Source: Candidatus Competibacteraceae bacterium (GTDB lineage: Bacteria > Pseudomonadota > Gammaproteobacteria > Competibacterales > JAHEDQ01). Taken from it: a stretch of DNA of 34,142 nt. Below the pieces are notes generated by a model, which saw only the letters and a program-made list of their open reading frames with translations, was not told where the DNA came from and searched no databases. This document shows positions 32,015-34,142 of this stretch, piece by piece (within the stretch, counting starts at the first letter, position 1; each line of letters begins with the position of its first letter). The translations under genes and the position numbers were made by a program. The DNA lies in contig JAHEDQ010000020.1 in the NCBI GenBank assembly GCA_024641125.1, positions 1 through 34,142 on the forward strand. Direction: 5' to 3'.

Positions 32015-32073
32015 ACAACCCGCTTGGACAGACCATTAACCGGCATTTCCATTCTCTGCCGGGAAATGTACCT

Positions 32074-32126
32074 ATTCCGACCCAAGCTGACCGCCCATTC
32101 CGATTGAATGTGGGCGGTCATTCCGA
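32074..32126. repeat. 23-bp-periodic ATTCCGA repeats with a 10-bp inverted repeat, IS21-end-like
   Basis: ATTCCGA occurs at 32074, 32097 and 32120, exactly 23 bases apart. TGACCGCCCA (32088-32097) and TGGGCGGTCA (32111-32120) form a perfect inverted repeat between them, and a related GGCGGTCA recurs at 32153-32160. Multiple short terminal repeats of this kind, with ATTCCGA cores, resemble ends of IS21-family elements. No istA/istB coding sequence is present, so it would be a remnant. Confidence 0.45.
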
Positions 32127-32219
32127 CGCACCTTCGTCTGAATGCGCAAAATGGCGGTCAACATTTCGCAGATGAAGTAAACAAGTTTTGAGGGATCGGC
32201 AGCCGCTACCGACGATGTT

Positions 32220-32350
32220 TCATTCGGGCAATGCTGACCGTTGGGCAAGGGCAGAGTAACCGTCGCCAGGCAGAGCCGGGGGATGGTTACTGTGGGTGAA
32301 GGTCCCGTCGCGACTCAATAACGGCGAACGAAGTGAATCGCAACGGCAGT
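32220..32350 (+). other. Structured-RNA-like remnant, possibly from a group II intron
   Basis: The segment holds GTAACC (32256-32261) pairing with GGTTAC (32285-32290). It then carries GTGGGTGAAGGTCCCGTC-like sequence and CGAACGAAGTGAATCGCAAC. Such strings remind me of the RNA part upstream of some group II intron maturase genes. No maturase is present. This is recognition by eye only. Confidence 0.22.
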
Positions 32351-32388
32351 AAGTATTCCCAGGCGTTGCCGGTGGATGCTTGCTCGAT

Positions 32389-33372
32389 TCACCCCGGCAT
32401 CGGCCCCAGATCCCCCGCCTTCAGATGCGTCTACCTGCGCAGCAGGCGTCGGTCCTTGCGCCCGGTGATGCCGGCGACCTCCATGATGTTCAGCCCTTTC
32501 TCGAACAGCCGGGTGGTGGCCTCGTGGCGCAGGTCGTGGAAGCGGAGGTCCTCGATACCGGCCCGGCGTATTGCGCGCATGTAGGAGCGCTTGACCGCCT
32601 CGGTGGTAACGCCGGGGAAGACATCGCCGTGCAGGCTGCGGGGCAGGTCGCGCAGTGCGGCGACGGCGGTCATCGACAGTGGCACGGTCCGCGCCTCGCC
32701 GTTCTTGGTATCCGGCAGGTGTGCGGTACGACGCTGCAGGTCGATGTGCTCCCAGCGCAGGCGCAGCAGTTCGCCCTGGCGCATCGTGGTCTCGGTTGCC
32801 AATTGCACCAGCGGCAGCAGCCAGCGATTGCGCGCCTTGCGGCAGGCCGTGAACAGGCGGATCTCTTCGCCGGATTGCAGGCGCCTGTCGCGTGGTCTCC
32901 CACCGGCGGGCAGTTTGATGTCGCGGACCGGATTGTGGGCATAGATGCCCCATTCCTTGCGGGCGACCTCGAAGACATGGCCGAGCAGGACCAGGTCGCG
33001 TTTCACGGTCGCCGGGGTGACCTTGCACAGGCGCTCGTCGCGCCAGTGCGCGATGTCGACGCCGCGGACCCCGGCGACAAATCGGCGGGCGAGGGGATGG
33101 CGCATCATCAGGCGCAGGCGGTTGGTCTCGGGCTCGGCCCCCTTCTTCAGTGGGGTGACCTCGTCGAGGTGGCGTTCGAGCAGTTCCTTGAGGGTGGTCG
33201 ACTCGGCCTCGGCGCGTGAGACGAACGCGCCTTTGTTTATCTCGACCTCGATGGCGCGCGCCCACCGCTCGGTCTCGGCACGGGTCTCGAAGGTCCTGGT
33301 CTGCAGCGGGTGGCCCTTCTTTCGGACCTGGGCCTGTCACTGGTAGGGGCCGCGTTTTCTGAAGGAGGCCAT
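32389..33372 (-). pseudogene. Tyrosine recombinase (phage-type integrase), inactivated by two nonsense codons
   Basis: One continuous frame from ATG 33372 to the TGA at 32389-32391 encodes a recognisable tyrosine integrase. Codon 12 is TGA (33337-33339) in the context PYQ-stop-QAQVRKKG, where family members have Trp. Codon 314 is TAG (32431-32433) in LLRR-stop-THLKAGDL, exactly where the nucleophilic Tyr of the RRYTHL motif belongs. Other catalytic residues are R198 (TTMRQGEL), K223 (DTKNG), and H279 with R282 (FHDLRH). The second catalytic His of the ITGHK motif is Arg at 305. No frameshift exists: a 225-residue product from 33108 to 32431 is still open, but it would lack the nucleophile. 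It probably drove integration of the mobile segment around it. Confidence 0.85.
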
Positions 33373-33386
33373 CGCCACACTGCGTT

Positions 33387-33398
33387 CGTTCGCGAACG
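33387..33398. repeat. Perfect palindrome upstream of the integrase
   Basis: CGTTCGCGAACG is a perfect 12-base palindrome 15 bases upstream of the integrase ATG. It is flanked by CACAC (33376-33380) and GTGTG (33400-33404), giving a longer imperfect inverted repeat. It could be a regulator or recombinase site. Confidence 0.35.
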
Positions 33399-33400
33399 AG

Positions 33401-33419
33401 TGTGACAAGGCTGTGACAA
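33401..33419. repeat. Direct repeats TGTGACAA, 11 bp apart, upstream of the integrase
   Basis: TGTGACAA occurs at 33401-33408 and 33412-33419. The 11-base spacing places both on the same helix face. On the integrase strand they read TTGTCACA, and each contains a -35-like TTGTCA. They may be integrase arm-type sites or promoter/operator elements. Confidence 0.35.
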
Positions 33420-33519
33420 ATAATCGTTTGGGAACCTAATCGAGGGATTTCGTGGTTCCTGACTGTGAATCAACGTCGCGGCTCATGCGAATGGCGCCGG
33501 CGCCTTCATCGGCGGCGTA

Positions 33520-33879
33520 TTGGCCGCCAATCTGCTCGGTAACATGGAACGCAGAACGGAGGCCGAAGAGGTACAAGCCGCGGCGTCTGTTCAAAGGGCT
33601 CAGGCAGCCCCGGCGGCTTCCTCCAGTCAGTCGCCGGAAGCGCGTATTCAGCAGCAGGACAAATTGGCGGCGGGTGGCTACATCACGCCGCAAGAATACA
33701 AGGCACAGAAACAGGCCATTCTCGACAGCATTTGGTATCGGCTCTCCAATCAGTGGCCGGAGCACTTGGACCTGCTCCGGCCTTTGCTGTCTCACAAAAC
33801 CGGACCCAGCATGGCCAGGGCGTTATTCCAGAGTCTCTTGTGCATGGGCCAGGTCTGGACCGTTGCCTCAGTCACCTGA
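33520..33879 (+). CDS. SHOCT-domain protein, probably 5'-truncated
   Basis: The C-terminal half contains a SHOCT motif: RIQQQDKLAAGGYITPQEYK followed by AQKQAILDSI. These short modules sit at the ends of many bacterial proteins. The available start is TTG 33520, but the frame is open back to 33469. The upstream codons encode a Gly/Ala-rich hydrophobic stretch (GAGAFIGGVLAAN) that looks like native protein, with no ATG before the in-frame stop at 33466. The gene therefore seems to have lost its 5' end at the boundary with the integrase region. Its 3' part overlaps the convergent cardiolipin synthase gene by 88 bases, and a hairpin lies inside it. The true C-terminus may also be altered after DSI. 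Confidence 0.55.
   Translation: MAANLLGNMERRTEAEEVQAAASVQRAQAAPAASSSQSPEARIQQQDKLAAGGYITPQEYKAQKQAILDSIWYRLSNQWPEHLDLLRPLLSHKTGPSMARALFQSLLCMGQVWTVASVT
33755..33785 (+). terminator. Hairpin between convergent genes, possible terminator
   Basis: GGCCGGAGCA (33755-33764) and TGCTCCGGCC (33773-33782) form a perfect 10-base stem with an 8-base loop, followed by TTT. It lies just past the stop of the minus-strand cardiolipin synthase gene (33792), whose transcript would run into it, and inside the end of the SHOCT frame. The T run is short, so termination strength is uncertain. Confidence 0.5.
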
Positions 33880-34142
33880 CTGGACTGGGCGATGTAGCTT
33901 TGCTGTCGCTCGCGCATCTGGGCGCTGAGCACCGGATCATAGAGCAGGATGTTGTTTTCGTAATTCAGTTCAAAACTGCGCCGGTCCATGTTGGCCGAGC
34001 CGATCAAGGTGAGCTGGCCATCCACCACCATGGACTTGGTGTGGAGCAGGCCGCCGGCATACTCACGGATGCAAACGCCCGCCGCCAATAATTCCTCATA
34101 GTAGCTGCGGCTGGCCGCGGCTACGATCCAGGAGTCGTTGCG
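33792..34142 (-). CDS. cls: Cardiolipin synthase (phospholipase D family), C-terminal part
   Basis: This is the 3' end of a membrane phospholipid synthase gene; the frame is open through the window edge, giving 116 residues. The second HKD catalytic motif is intact: LLHTKSMVVDGQLTLIGSAN, with His, Lys and Asp in register, followed by MDRRSFELNYENN, which is diagnostic of bacterial cardiolipin synthases. Upstream residues include SRSYYEELLAAGVCIREY, also typical. The protein ends normally with a short basic and hydrophobic tail (KRLWNNALAMLGPVL). The enzyme condenses two phosphatidylglycerols to cardiolipin at the inner membrane. It converges with the truncated SHOCT gene. Confidence 0.87.
   Translation of the reverse strand, partial: RNDSWIVAAASRSYYEELLAAGVCIREYAGGLLHTKSMVVDGQLTLIGSANMDRRSFELNYENNILLYDPVLSAQMRERQQSYIAQSSQVTEATVQTWPMHKRLWNNALAMLGPVL

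Larger units (their letters stand above)
32015..32388. other. Gene-free stretch with mobile-element remnants
   Basis: About 370 bases lie between the toxin gene and the integrase frame. They contain the periodic ATTCCGA repeats and a 10-base inverted repeat near 32074-32126, and a structured-RNA-like segment at 32220-32350. No open frame with recognisable features is present. Confidence 0.5.

Noticed and set aside
32074-32126. CRISPR-like array from the regularly spaced repeats
   Set aside because: The repeat core is only 7 bases, there are three copies, and the intervals contain a shared inverted repeat rather than unique spacers.
32315-33340. 341-codon minus-strand frame overlapping the integrase
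   Set aside because: It is a different frame from the integrase motifs and encodes Arg/Pro-rich nonsense. The true integrase frame is the one ending at 32389.
32389-33372. Genuine recoding of TGA as Trp and TAG as Tyr in the integrase
   Set aside because: Many genes in the window use TGA as a normal stop, including ATGA overlaps, and the His-to-Arg change also disables the enzyme. Decay is the simpler explanation.

Overview
The window is a GC-rich chromosomal segment of a Gram-negative bacterium, most likely a gammaproteobacterium. The evidence is dense ATGA/GTGA-overlapping operons, proteobacterial Dpp- and Liv-type ABC transporters, a LAB_N-domain protein beside GT-2 and GT-39 (ArnC/ArnT-like) glycosyltransferases, and an HKD-type cardiolipin synthase. 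The exact genus cannot be read from the sequence.

Layout. (1) 1-4136, plus strand: 3' part of a DMT/EamA transporter, a flavin amine oxidase-like protein, an HD-domain phosphohydrolase and a cysteine synthase. (2) 4250-10647, minus strand: a six-gene peptide-use operon, with a DmpA-type (P1/S58) aminopeptidase followed by a family-5 binding protein, two permeases and two ATPases. (3) 11181-12752, minus strand: an ArsP-like permease and a small CxxC thioredoxin-fold protein. (4) 12945-27722: a GntR/FCD regulator divergent from a roughly 13.9 kb plus-strand gene run. In order this encodes an FAH-family hydrolase, an alpha/beta hydrolase, an amidohydrolase, LivH, LivM, LivK, LivG, a LivF fused to a Tm-1-like (UPF0261) domain, a PEP-hydrolase-like TIM barrel, a flotillin/SPFH protein, an SRPBCC protein and an SRPBCC protein fused to a quinone oxidoreductase. 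The divergent promoter region carries five ACCAAT/ATTGGT hexamers that are good operator candidates. A 160-bp MITE-like inverted-repeat element sits inside the operon, just upstream of livH. (5) 27847-30837, minus strand: a three-gene envelope-glycan set (GT-2, double LAB_N, GT-39). (6) About 31190-33470: a mosaic of mobile-element debris with a solo transposon-end-like motif, a Phd/PIN toxin-antitoxin pair with a clear promoter, 23-bp-periodic repeats resembling an IS21-type end, a structured-RNA-like remnant and a dead tyrosine integrase. (7) 33469-34142: a 5'-truncated SHOCT-domain gene converging on the 3' end of a cardiolipin synthase gene.

How it works together. Region 4 looks like one regulated uptake and catabolism system. 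The Liv transporter would import a small, probably amide- or ring-containing organic acid, and the hydrolases and quinone oxidoreductase would process it. The two halves of the Tm-1 protein family, the SPFH scaffold and the START-like proteins have no assigned role in such a pathway. This is the best candidate here for an undescribed system. Region 2 would import peptides and cleave them with an autoprocessing Ntn-type aminopeptidase.

The most clear-cut sequence observation is the integrase. Its reading frame is continuous from 33372 to 32389, but it carries TGA at residue 12 (a Trp is expected), Arg at the second catalytic His position, and TAG exactly where the catalytic Tyr should be.
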